From NCBI GenBank assembly GCA_014058105.1, contig JACGCM010000440.1:3472001-3536000 (forward strand): a stretch of DNA of 64,000 nt, read 5' to 3'. A program made the translations under genes and the position numbers. Of the stretch, positions 54,796 through 64,000 are shown in pieces. Origin of the DNA: Kingdonia uniflora (taxonomy: Eukaryota; Streptophyta; Magnoliopsida; Ranunculales; Circaeasteraceae). The notes beneath the pieces were generated by a model. It searched no databases, was not told the DNA's origin, and saw only the letters and a list, made by a program, of their open reading frames with translations. Within the stretch, counting starts at the first letter, position 1, and each line of letters starts with the position of its first letter.

Positions 54796-54798
54796 TAA
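54796..54798. repeat. Target-site duplication of the PIF/Harbinger-type element, right copy
   Basis: TAA directly after the right end (see 50995-50997). Confidence 0.55.
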
Positions 54799-55193
54799 GA
54801 ATGTAGTCCTCCAATCTGACCCGCATCAAACTAATCAACCCAACTCTCAAGATATCACCATAATTCAAAACCTTAGTGTCCCACTGAATCTAGTAAGGGG
54901 GGCACAAATCGAGAGACAACGAGTGAATCATCTGTAAGTAGTACTGGTTAAAAAATCAAACAAAGCTGGGTGAGTGAAAAAGATGACATCTTTCTGGTAT
55001 GGGTTTTTTTTCATCTTTTTTTCAATATTGTTATCTCTTATTCATACCGTGTTTTTCATTTTTCTTATCGTTTGTATGCCTTTCTTTATCTTTGTATGCT
55101 TTAATCTTGTAGGCACAGTGTGTTCACCTTTCATTTTCACAGTGTTGAATTACAACTAATTTTATGAATAGATGTACTTGTTTTCGCTGTGAT
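54799..55193 (+). pseudogene. LINE ORF1 tail and ORF1-ORF2 spacer
   Basis: If the PIF element is removed, a frame reads VKRKSKNVVLQSDPH and on through DITIIQNLSVPLNLVRGAQI to a stop near 54940. It looks like the basic/polar C-terminus of ORF1, although no zinc knuckle was seen. T-rich sequence follows up to the hAT insertion, and ORF2 begins on the other side of it. Confidence 0.4.
55186..55193. repeat. Target-site duplication of the hAT element, left copy
   Basis: GCTGTGAT, against GTTGTGAT at 58714-58721; seven of eight alike. hAT transposases make 8-bp duplications. Confidence 0.85.
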
Positions 55194-56359
55194 CAGGGGC
55201 AAAGCCATGAACTTTTCCTAGTAGGATCAAAGCCTACTATAAACTTTATTAAATTTTTCTTATAAATAATAAATACAACATTAATATAGCAAATAACAAA
55301 ATATCTTAATTAGATTAAAAGAAATTATTTTATTAGCTAGAGGAAGATCAAAAAACAAAAACAAAAACAAAAGCAGATTGAACCATAAATATATAAGTTT
55401 TTAAGAAGAAGAAAAAAATCCCCCAATGTCTTTCACAAGATTTCAATCCTTTTAACTTGAATCGAAGAGTCTTCATAGTTTGAAAATATTGCATGATCGT
55501 TTCATCCATGATGTCCTTGAGGGTTTCCTTCTCGATGTATTCAACCATATAGTCATTCAACCAATCATCCCCCATCCTATTGCACATGTAGCTCTTTATA
55601 ATACGCATAGCTGAAAAAACTCTCTCAACAGTTGCAGTGGCAGCCAGCAGAAGTAATGTCAAAGTTATAAGTGAATAAACCAAGGGAAATACTTTATCTT
55701 TTATTATTGTAACCATCAACTTAGAAAGATTGCCAATCCCTTTCAAACCTGCAAACTGAATCATTGGACGCACATCATCAATATAGGCTTCAAGGTTATC
55801 TTAAAGAAATCAGATATCCACTGGAGAAAAATCAGCTTCATAGAACTCGGCAAGACTAATTAATCTTTCCTCATCAAAAGTAGAAAATGAATCTTCAAGG
55901 CTCAAACATATCATATAAAGAAGCAGTTCAGTGTTCACTTCATTAAAATGATCTAAACAATTGTTGAAAATTAAGAGCAGCAATATTGTTCGTTTGTACT
56001 TATACTAGCATAATGTCGTGATCAACCTCTAGGTACAAACACATCGCTCATGATAGGTATTAGGATTTTATGTTTGCTATAATGAGCAGTAACTATCGTC
56101 ATCTTTTGGAATTTTTCCTTGGCAACTTTAACCAAATCCATTGCATTTACAACATCCTGATCTTTTCATCATAATGCCTTTGACAACTCATTAGTAAATG
56201 CAAATATATTTTTCATAAGAAAGAGTGTTAAGACAAACTCAAAAGATTGCATGGATTCAAAAATTCTACCTGTTTCGCCCTTTTGATCTTTGTATGAGCC
56301 ATAAATCGCGGCAATATCAAACACTTTAAATATGGATGAAAACATATCAATCAAGCTCA

Positions 56360-56545
56360 CTAGAATGCCATAATATGACCCCCAACGGGTATCTCTAGGA
56401 CGTTTAAAACATTGTCTCCTGATTCAACCCCGACCACTTTGACGTTCATTTGCTTCCAATTCTTCAATAACTTTAGTTGTTTGTTCGTGCTACTTTGACG
56501 TTCATTTGCTTCCAATTCTTCAATAACTTTAGTTGTTTGTTCGTG
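56360..56545. repeat. Internal 71-bp duplication in the hAT transposase gene
   Basis: GACGTTCATTTGCTTCCAAT followed by TCTTCAATAACTTTAGTTGT occurs at about 56440 and again at 56497, separated by only a few bases. On the minus strand it repeats part of the frame (KVIEELEANERQS then KLLKNWKQMNVKV in a shifted frame), so it disrupts the coding sequence. Confidence 0.75.
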
Positions 56546-57822
56546 ACGAAGAATATCCTGACGTTTACATGAACCACCAACAATGTTTGATGCACTTGTA
56601 ACCATGTTAAAGAAAGATGCTATTTTGCTCTGATTTTTTGCCATGGCTACAAGTGCCAACTGAAGTTGATGAGCAAAACAATGTATATAATAAGCTGATT
56701 TGTTCTCATATAGAATCAGTGTCTTAAATCCCTAAAGTTCACCCTAATTTTCATATACTTTCTCCATCGTAACCTTGTCCTCATAATTTTGATATACTTA
56801 AGTTATACTTAGCAAAAAATTTATCAATCGTCGCCTTTAATGCTGCCGAAGTAGTCTCACTAACTGAGCAATACCTAAAAATCTTTCAATCGCCCATCCC
56901 CACTCATCAACATAACGTATGACGATAGTCATCAGCTCTTTAATGGAAATATCTCAAGATTCATCAATTAAAATTAAAAATGGGTTACCACCAAGGTCTT
57001 TAAGGATAAATTTTGTTGTCACATCTGCAATGGCTTTCATAATATCCTTTAGAATATCAGATGAAACTAGCTTATCATTTTTAGTTGCATTCTTCAGAAC
57101 TGATTTTGCAATAATTTTGCTATGATCAGCAGTATACTGCAGAAGTTCCAAGAAGTTCCCTTTGTTGTTTGATCCTTCTGACTCATCATGACCATGGAAA
57201 GATAATCCCTACTTTAGAGGAAACCGGATTGTATGGACTGATGCAGTGAGACGCGTCCGGTAATCATCAAGGTTTCCATCAGTCTGCTTCACGATTTGAG
57301 TATGAATATTTTGCTCCGAGTTTAATAAGTTCTCGCATTTTTTATATGCCCAGTTATGAGCACTTTTAACCCCTCCCACATGAATTTGCAATCTTTCCTT
57401 CTTATTCCAGCTATAAAATCCCTTTGATGTAAAAGATTTACCCCCGCCTTGGTCATTATTATCTTTCTTAAAAAGATAACAAAATAAACAATAAGTAGCA
57501 TCATTTTTTCGCTATATTCCAACCAACCAGGAAACTCATCAAACCTTTCCATGTAAAAGTGCCTTAAAGCTCCACTTTTGAATGTTTGAGGAAAATTATA
57601 ATCACGAGGTTGACATGGGCCATTTTGTAGATATGTTCTTCGGACTGAATCTTGATCATTTGGATGAAATTTTGAAATTGTGATTCGCAAACCAGGATTT
57701 GCCAGAAGCTTTGATAAATCAATCTCTATATGTCTGTGTTTTGAGCTTGGTTCGACTTGCTCATAAATAATATGTTGTTGTGTTGAAGGCGGTGAAATTG
57801 GATTTCCATGTGTAGGAAACGA

Positions 57823-58010
57823 TTAATTTTTATTCCCATGAGTAGGAAGTTGTTGATCAATATTCCCTTGAGCAGAAAGCAATTGATCGATATTCCCTTG
57901 AGTAGGAAGCTGTTGATCGATATTCCCTTGAGTAAGAAACAATTGATCGGTATTTCCTTGACTAGGAAGCAATTGATCATTATTCCCTAGAGTAGGAAGC
58001 ATTGCATCGC
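57823..58010 (-). repeat. 30-bp tandem repeat encoding decapeptides
   Basis: ATTCCCTTGAGTAGGAAGCT units recur every 30 bases (57823, 57853, 57883, 57913, 57943, 57973 or near). On the minus strand each encodes NIDQ(Q/L)LP(T/S)QG. The length is a multiple of three, so copy number can change without a frameshift. Confidence 0.9.
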
Positions 58011-58794
58011 AAGACAACTTCCTTTTGTAATAGTCAAATAAACTGATTCTATGCAACACAAATAAATTATATGAAATTAATATACATCAAATATAAATGA
58101 TATGTTTGGGGATATAATATAAGTTGATTAACGTTACTTAATACGGTTAATTTTTAGCATGATTTTTTTAGGAATATGGGGTTTCAATCGAATTAATTAA
58201 TAACTACATGTTTTTTAATCAATAAATCCCAAATTACTACAACTAAAACCCTGCGGATATTATTATGTTAAAGAGTTCAATAATATCTATATGTATTTAG
58301 AGAGATAAAGGAATAAACGTATCTTAAGACAAGGTTGGAAGAAGACTTACTATACCAAGAATTGAATATCCACTCCTTAATGTACTATTAAAAACTCCTT
58401 CACCTCGAAATAGGAGTGCTCAAACTTTAATGGTAGTAAAAATTACGTTTTTCGGGGTGAGCCGCTTTTTATTTTTTTTCCCAAAGTGTTAAGAATTCAT
58501 AAAAACAAGCAAAAAAGATTGGTATTTAATTTTCAGCAAGTTAAGGGGAAATTGCTAATTTAAAACTAAGAGTATTTAACTTTTCAACAAGTCAAGCCAA
58601 AATGTATAACTCAGTAGTGGGGTCAAAGCTTGTTAACACATGCCGGGGTTGAAAAGCAAAAAAAAAAATATGTATGAGATTTTGAAGTCATGGGAGTCCT
58701 AGCTTCGCCACTGGTTGTGATGACCACATTGTTAGCAAGACTAAGATTTTTTTTTCTCTTTCTATGGTGCGGTGGGACAAAACCCACCTCATCC

Positions 58795-59930
58795 TCAATG
58801 AGGCTCACTACATGGAACTGTAGAGGAAATGAGAAGCCCTCTACTTTTCAAGCGCTCAAGACCCACTTACAAAATTTTAAACCAAACATCTTATTTCTCA
58901 TGGAGACTAAGTCTGATTTTGAGAAAAACAATCAAAGAGTACAACACCTTGGTTTTTCACATTCTTTTGTGGTCCTTACTTCAGACTTAAAACATGGTCT
59001 TTGGTTTCTTTGGAATGATAACATCTTTCATTCCATCCTTAGAACATCAGCAGCAGGCTGGCTAAGTTAGCGAACCACGTAGGCATAAAATCATAAAAAA
59101 ATATGACATGTAAAAAAATGGTCCTTTTCAGGGTGGGGATGGATGTCAGATTTTTTTTTTTTTAAATAAAATAAAAAAATTATTGGCGTCAATAATTTTT
59201 CTTAAATAAAAAAAAGTACACTAGGCCAATTGAATTTACGCTGCGCCAATTCAATTGCCGCATGTATTCTTCATTAATTATTAAATAAATAAATAAAATA
59301 ATATTTTAATACAAAAAATATTTTTTAATTATTCATTACGCTGGCCCCACTGACAACTGACTTGAGTTGGGCTCGCCACAGATAGTAATTTTCTCAAAAT
59401 TAATACGATTTGAGGGATAGCTATCCTGGAAAAGGGATTTTTAATGAATTTGGATCGCTAATATAGCGATGGCGATCCTGCAGTCCATGCTCTTAGTAGT
59501 TGTAATTTTTTTCTTTTGTGCCCTTATTGAATCTTACCCGCCAATACACCTTGGATTTTATCTTGCATTCATGGGATTTCTGGTGGGCCTCACAAATTTT
59601 TGTTATGGAATAGTCTTGACAAATTTATCAAAAATACTAGCATCCCAACGTCTAGAATTTTGTTTTATCTTTTTCTTCAAAATGCTTCCTTCTCTGATTT
59701 GGGCTATCAGGAAAGGCAACAAAACTATTAGACGAAAGCTTGACAAAGCTTTCACCAACCCTTGGTGGATTGACATTTCCCCCCATTCCAAAGTGACAAA
59801 CTTTCCTATCTCTTATTCCGACCACAACCTTCTCACTTTAAAAACTTCCTGCGACTTTGAGAATCTCCCAAAACCCTTTCATTACAACTCAATGTGGTCT
59901 GACTATTCTAAATGTAGGGAAGTTGTATAA
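58795..59930 (+). pseudogene. LINE endonuclease domain, interrupted
   Basis: Apurinic-type endonucleases of L1 elements nick target DNA. MRLTTWNCRGNEKPST (catalytic Asn), PNILFLMETKSDFEKN (catalytic Glu) and HGLWFLWNDN end at 59070. After about 400 unrelated bases the domain resumes and reaches RKGNKTIRRKLDKAF and SYSDHNLLTL (catalytic Asp-His at 59817-59828). The two halves complete one domain, so the middle is an insertion. Frame changes occur in 59469-59680. Confidence 0.82.
59071..59468. other. AT-rich insertion inside the LINE endonuclease, unclassified
   Basis: About 395 bases with no coding content and several poly-A/T runs. It includes inverted words (ATTATTGGCGTCAATAATTT near 59180; GCCAATTGAATT and GCCAATTCAATTG near 59224-59264). 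It could be a MITE or a foldback element, but no clean terminal repeat or target duplication was identified. Confidence 0.45.
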
Positions 59931-59999
59931 ACTACTTGGCAAATGCACTTAAATGCTTCCTTTTCTTTTCTCATTACCAAAAAACTTCAAACTCTCAAA

Positions 60000-61400
60000 A
60001 ACCAACTTAGAGTTTGGAATGCAAAGGAATTGGGGAACATCTAGAGGGCCATATCCCACTGTGAAATCCAACTATCTAAACTTCACAGATCTTTTAAGGG
60101 TTTTGACATACAATCTGTCCTTACTGTCCGGCAACACCTTCATCAACTATTAGCCTCTGAAGAAAACTTATGGAGAGACAAATCTAGGGAGGTTTGATTA
60201 GGTGAAGGGGATTGGAACACCAAGTTTTTTCACAGAGCCACTACTATGAAAAGGAAATTTAACAGAATTGAATGGCTTCAAAATGAGGGTGGTGTTTGGT
60301 TACCCTCTAGATAACTGAAAGGAGGCCACATTGTTCAATATTTCACTGACTTGTTTTCTTCATCCATAGAAGATGACCAACCCTTAAATACTGAAACTAT
60401 TTTCAGTATCATACAACCTTTAATCACTCAAAATGAGAATGAAATGTTAATCAAATCTGTGGATTTGGAGGAAGTCAAAATTGTTATTTTTTCAATGTCT
60501 CCTTTTAAAAGCCCAAGCCCATATGGTTTTACCCCACATTTTTTCCAATTTTTTTGGGATGTTGTGGGGAATGATGTTTTTTTCACAAACTTACCATTTA
60601 TTCCTACAAGATTTCTTCCCAAACAAATGAACCCTACAAACATCACTTTTATCCCCAAAGGCTCTAAACCTTCCAAAATCCATCAATATAGACCCATTAG
60701 TCTATGTAACACCACATACACAATTATTTCATTATTTTTTGTAACCAGAATGAAAATCTTGCATCCCAAACTCATTGGGCCTTGCCAAAATGCCTTTGTC
60801 CAAGGCTGGTCTATTAGTGACAATGTGGCTTTACTTCAAGAAATTATACATTTTTTGAAAATTTAAAAAGGAATTAAATGTTGTATGGCTCTAAGAATTG
60901 ACATGAATAAGGCTTATGACATAATAGAATTGGATTTTCTTGAAGCTATCCATTTGTCTTTTGTGTTTGATCATGTGTTCATCAAATGAATTCTCCAATG
61001 TGTCACCACTGTCTCTTATTCAATCAAACTCAATGATACCCATGTTGGTTTCTTCAAACCTAAGAGAGGTCTTAGGCAAGGAGATCCTCTCTCCCCCCAC
61101 CTTTTTATTCTTTCTTCAGAATTCTTCTCTAGGGTTCTTCTTTAAGATGAACAAGACAACCTTATCCATGGCATCAAAATAGCTAGAGGAGCTCTTTCTC
61201 TTTCTCACTATTTTTTTTACTGATGACAATTTCATATTTGGGAAAGCAAATTTTAAAGAAGCTGGCAACATTTTGGATGTCATCAAGCACTATAATCACC
61301 TCTTTGGCCAAAAAATCAATAGCCAAAAATTTGAAGTTTACTTTAGTTCCAATATTCCTACCATACAAGAGCAATGTTTAGTTCCAAAAATATGAAGCCT
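60000..61400 (+). pseudogene. LINE reverse transcriptase, degraded
   Basis: From N to C: EENLWRDKSREV and LGEGDWNTKFFHRATTMKRK in the linker; then SPYGFTPHFFQFFWDVVGND, NITFIPKGSKPSKIHQYRPI and SLCNTTY (RT motifs 1-2); GPCQNAFVQGWSISDNV; RIDMNKAYDIIELDFL (motif A Asp); RGLRQGDPLSPHLFIL (motif B); and FTDDNFIFGK with the catalytic Asp-Asp at 61216-61227, then FGQKINSQKFEVYFS. These are hallmark L1 RT blocks. Stops (60198, 60313, 60866, 60988, 61144) break the frame. Confidence 0.92.
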
Positions 61401-61527
61401 TCTTCTCACTCTAGATACTTGGGATTACTAGTGATCCTTTCAAGAAGGAGAAAACAAGATTTTAATTTCCGGAACTCAAAACTTCTTCAAAAAGTCGAAG
61501 GGTGGAAATCTAAATGTTTATCTCATG

Positions 61528-61745
61528 CACTACAACAAAAACAACTTTTTACGTCATTTAATTCACGTCATTTATTTGGGAAGTGACATAAAAAGTCTAA
61601 TTTTACGTTATTTTCCCGTAATTGTTTATGATACTACGTCATTCTCCAAAAAGTGACGTTATTTCCTGTGTTTTCCTGTACGACGTCAATTTTGACAGTG
61701 ACGTAAAAACGAAAATATCATTTACGTGAGCATTTACATCATTTA
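61528..61745 (+). mobile_element. CACTA transposon terminus with subterminal repeats
   Basis: CACTACAACAAAAACAACTT starts at 61528 exactly where the LINE RT homology stops. CACTACAA is the conserved end of CACTA elements. Behind it come many copies of TTTACGTCA, ACGTCATT and GTGACGTAA on both strands (to about 61735), the usual transposase-binding array. Three bases of target duplication (ATG, 61525-61527) would be expected at the other end, which was not found in the window, so the element may continue past 64000. Confidence 0.7.
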
Positions 61746-63285
61746 TCTTCAATTGACGAGATTGGTTTCAGTAATGTTGAGACTAGAATGTTTTGGTCTA
61801 CTAGAATATATGATGAATCTTCTCTCTTTCTCCCCCATTTACTTGAATTCGTCTGCGCCACATATGATTCGAAAGTACTTTCTCTCCCCAACTTTAGTTT
61901 ATCTATCCAAAGTTTAATTGTTATAACAAAGTACTAGATTGTTTAGAACTAGTATTCATTGGAGCTCTCATCAAGGATCGATGTAGATGAAGTGATTGAG
62001 TAGCTATAAGGGTTCAATTATCTTTCTCTCTCAATTTAGGGTTCTCTCCTGTTCGATACACATATTCACACACTCTCAATTCGGATTTTAATTACTCCAT
62101 TAATCTCTCTATCAATAAGGGTTTTAACTGTGCCCCATAATTAACACTTTGCCTTTATATATGTATCTGTATTAGTATCTGTATCTGATAGTGGTTGAGA
62201 AAAATTCATCTCCTAATTCTTCTTATATGAAGCTTCTCCTTGACTTATTAACCTTTATTCTGTGAGTAAGGATAATTAGAGGGTAGTAAGGTATGCTAGT
62301 GAAGTGCAAATCCTTTTCTTCTAGCTTTATTGCAATGGTGGAATTTCATTTTTACTGTTATTATCATGTACAAGGGGGACTTTCTTGTAATGAGTTTATC
62401 TCGGCCTTTTACATTTTTTTTTTTTGCTATTTCTTTTGGAATTGCATATCCAAGTAGTATTTTTCTGGAGTATTTTTGTGTGTGTGTCGCATTCACCTAT
62501 CTAAGATGTAATTTCAGGCAATCAAAAAAGGCCGTTGGTGTTCGCAGACACTTCGGAAGGGGAATGGGAGAATGATGGCATGTCGTGGATTTGGTAATTT
62601 CTTGAACCATACCCAATACATTAAGAAAATATAATTAAAAGTTTCCGTAATTATTTATATGCATTATCTAGTCAGTGGCGCAAATTACCTCAAGGTTGCC
62701 CATTAATTTTCTAGGACAACAGTATGTGCTTATGATCAAAACCTTTGTCCGTCTTTGATGAGATGGAGTAGTGGGTTTGGTCGAGGTCACATTGAGTCTC
62801 CTTTCATTTAGGTACAGTACAATGTGTTGCTCCATGAAATGATATTGTGTTAATTCTAAAATAAGTTTTTTTATTATTTATGTAAATGGCTATGTGAAGG
62901 CCGTGGAATGTGGGAAAATAAGATACTTCTACCAGGCTATATTTGTCACCGATGCAAGGCGCCTAGTAACTTTAAATTTTGGAATATTATTGTAATTTTT
63001 TTAATAGATCTATGAAAAGGTGCTCATTGGTTTCTTTGTGAAATTCAGGACATCTTATTTAGCATTGCCAAAAAAATTAGAGGGGAGAACACAGGGACAG
63101 TGATACCTATTTTAATAATTTCATGCTTACCCCCAAGTTCTGATTCATTTATGTCTATGTCAAAAACATTGATGTGTTTCTATGTATTATTTGAGACAAG
63201 TACTTGTTGCATATCTCAAAAACTTGTGTACCGCACTTTCATTAATTCGGATTGGAGAAGTTAAAAGAGATCTTTTTGTCTCCAG
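61746..63285. other. No coding region recognised; possible CACTA interior or DXR intron
   Basis: AT-rich sequence with short frames only. A pyrimidine-rich part (62020-62140) resembles a plant 5' leader. TTTCAGGCAATCAAAAAAGG near 62512 has the look of a splice acceptor, but the putative exon was not recognised. The stretch leads into DXR exons, so part may be DXR intron. Confidence 0.35.
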
Positions 63286-63353
63286 TGTATCCAGGGCTTG
63301 CCGGAGGGTGCACTTTGACGCATAATTTTGACTGCATCAGGAGGGTCGTTCAG
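63286..63353 (+). pseudogene. DXR: DXR internal exon, copy B
   Basis: Plus-strand exon between a TCCAG acceptor and a GTGAAT donor. CIQGLPEGAL, stop, RIILTASGGSF matches the plant DXR stretch with the catalytic-loop serine-glycine motif. The stop is TGA where the family has arginine (CGA): a CpG C-to-T change. The split arginine codon (AG|G) joins correctly to the next exon. Confidence 0.88.
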
Positions 63354-63866
63354 GTGAATATTTAGGATACACTCTTCAGTGTTCTACAGTGAGAGTGATA
63401 CTTTAGTTGGACATGGTATCTGATATTTCTAGTGTTCCTTTTTGTTTGATAAACAAAAAAAGGTTTAACAGTACGTTTTCTCTCAAAATTAGAAATAGTA
63501 GGCATAACTTGATATCTCTTATCCTTATATCTATCTTTTTCCCTCACAATGGACGAATAATACATCGAATTTAAACTTAGATTTTTTTTACTTGAATGAA
63601 GAATATTCTTATGATATTTGTTACTTAACAACTATCATCTAAATCATTTCTTGATGAAAAATCAAATCTTTGTTTTCCACTTTATGGAAGTTATATGTGG
63701 AGAAGAAGTACAAAAAAACTTATTTAGGTCTAAAATAGAATATCAAATAGCTTTTACTTGATCCAATAGATTTTAAAGATCCTATCACATTTGCAAGTTT
63801 ACCTCTAAATAAATATTTAACAATTAGATTTTGAATTTAACCATCTACTAATGGTGTAATTGATAG

Positions 63867-63990
63867 GGATTGGCCTGTTAAAAATTTGAAAGACGTGAAA
63901 GTTGTGGATGCTTTAAAGCATCCAAATCGAAACATGGGGAAGAAGTTAACAGTAGACTCTGCTACCCTTTTCAAACCCAATCTCTAATTG
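63867..63990 (+). pseudogene. DXR: DXR next exon, copy B, running to the window edge
   Basis: After an AG acceptor the frame reads [20 protein letters not shown] then [13 protein letters not shown], diagnostic of DXR (metal and NADPH-domain interface). Beyond ATLF the sequence departs from the family and stops after a few codons, so an exon end or a frameshift lies at about 63972. The copy is on the opposite strand to copy A and contains exons that copy A lacks. Confidence 0.88.
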
Positions 63991-64000
63991 CAGACTGGAA

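Larger units (their letters stand above)
55348..58059 (-). pseudogene. hAT transposase with TTF-type zinc finger, degraded
   Basis: Domains from the N-terminus: a short start with DYYKRK near 58030; six to seven NIDQQLPTQG-type decapeptides (57823-58010); the TTF-type finger region (DPGLRITISKF-like, then RTYLQNGPCQPRDYNFPQTF at about 57600-57640); a DUF4371 part (IMKAIADVTTKFILKDLGGN and LILIDES near 56960-57050); central transposase pieces (56169-56659); and the C-terminal hAT dimerisation region at 55348-55773, TATVERVFSAMRIIKSYMCN and MGDDWLNDYMVEYIEK. The order fits the TTF-finger/ZMYM1-like hAT group in plants. A stop after GNKN near 57823 (TAA for a likely CAA), others near 56740 and several frameshifts inactivate it. 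Confidence 0.88.
55194..58713 (-). mobile_element. hAT transposon
   Basis: 3,520 bp with inverted ends CAGGGGCAAAGCCA (left) and CAGTGGCGAAGCTA (read inwards from the right). These are close to the common plant hAT end CAGTGGCGGAGCCA. The 8-bp duplication has one mismatch. The transposase gene runs on the minus strand. The element sits in the spacer just before LINE ORF2. Confidence 0.9.
58714..61527 (+). mobile_element. LINE (L1-type) ORF2 region, nested host of the other elements
   Basis: Downstream part of the non-LTR retrotransposon that begins with ORF1 at 34139. It contains an endonuclease split by an insertion (58795-59070 and 59469-59930), the linker and reverse transcriptase (60000-61400), and is cut at 61528 by a CACTA end. 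No poly-A tail is present because the 3' end is displaced. Confidence 0.8.

Noticed and set aside
57808..57990. Repeated SRKQLIDIPL-type frame on the plus strand
   Set aside because: Shadow of the 30-bp repeats whose minus-strand reading continues into the hAT transposase.

Overview
The window is plant nuclear DNA, most likely from a eudicot. It is AT-rich and its genes have introns. It holds pieces of plant genes (DXR of the plastid MEP pathway, a PHT1 phosphate transporter, an EEIG1/EHBP1-type C2 protein, a LEA_2-like protein) and plant-type transposable elements: Ty3/gypsy Tat, MULE, hAT with a TTF finger, PIF/Harbinger, CACTA, LINE and an endogenous pararetrovirus. I see no intact host gene, no tRNA or rRNA gene and no CRISPR array. 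Nearly every reading frame is broken, often by C-to-T type changes (CAA/CAG or CGA to stop), as expected for methylated, silenced repeat DNA.

Layout. 1-893: PHT1 transporter fragment joined directly to a LEA_2-like fragment (- strand). 2753-16202: Tat element 1, a complete LTR retrotransposon with 5-bp target duplication GGGTG, lacking protease and RT. 17277-18639: the last three DXR exons (- strand). 18961-19265: LINE endonuclease fragment. 19590-19982: C2-protein exons (- strand). 21110-24376: endogenous caulimovirid-like fragment (- strand) with RNase H tail, second ORF, TATA box and tRNA-Met primer site. 24441-30040: a MULE with about 0.1-kb terminal inverted repeats, a transposase gene (- strand) and a convergent GRF/CCHC/GRF zinc-finger gene. 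30395-32851: a LINE RNase H scrap, a CACTA-family end, a promoter-like stretch and a TAA-flanked MITE.

34139-61527 is the remains of one + strand LINE (DUF4283-like ORF1, then endonuclease-RT ORF2) that has been hit repeatedly. Inside it sit Tat element 2 (34441-50065, duplication GTTTC), a PIF/Harbinger-type element carrying a host gene copy (50998-54795, TGA/TAA), a hAT element (55194-58713, 8-bp duplication with one mismatch), an undefined insertion of about 0.4 kb, and a CACTA end at 61528. Two further DXR exons lie on the + strand at the right edge (63286-63990), the opposite orientation to the copy at 17-18.6 kb.

The two Tat elements are relatives. Both carry gag-pol on the + strand, an additional RNase H, a tandem-repeat block after integrase, and about 7 kb of antisense, coiled-coil-rich reading frames that start near the 3' LTR. 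That antisense gene, the different tandem repeats amplified in the two elements, the MULE's convergent zinc-finger gene and the PIF element with a captured host gene are the most interesting items. All positions, junctions and repeat spacings were read by eye. Family names rest on recognised motifs, not database searches.
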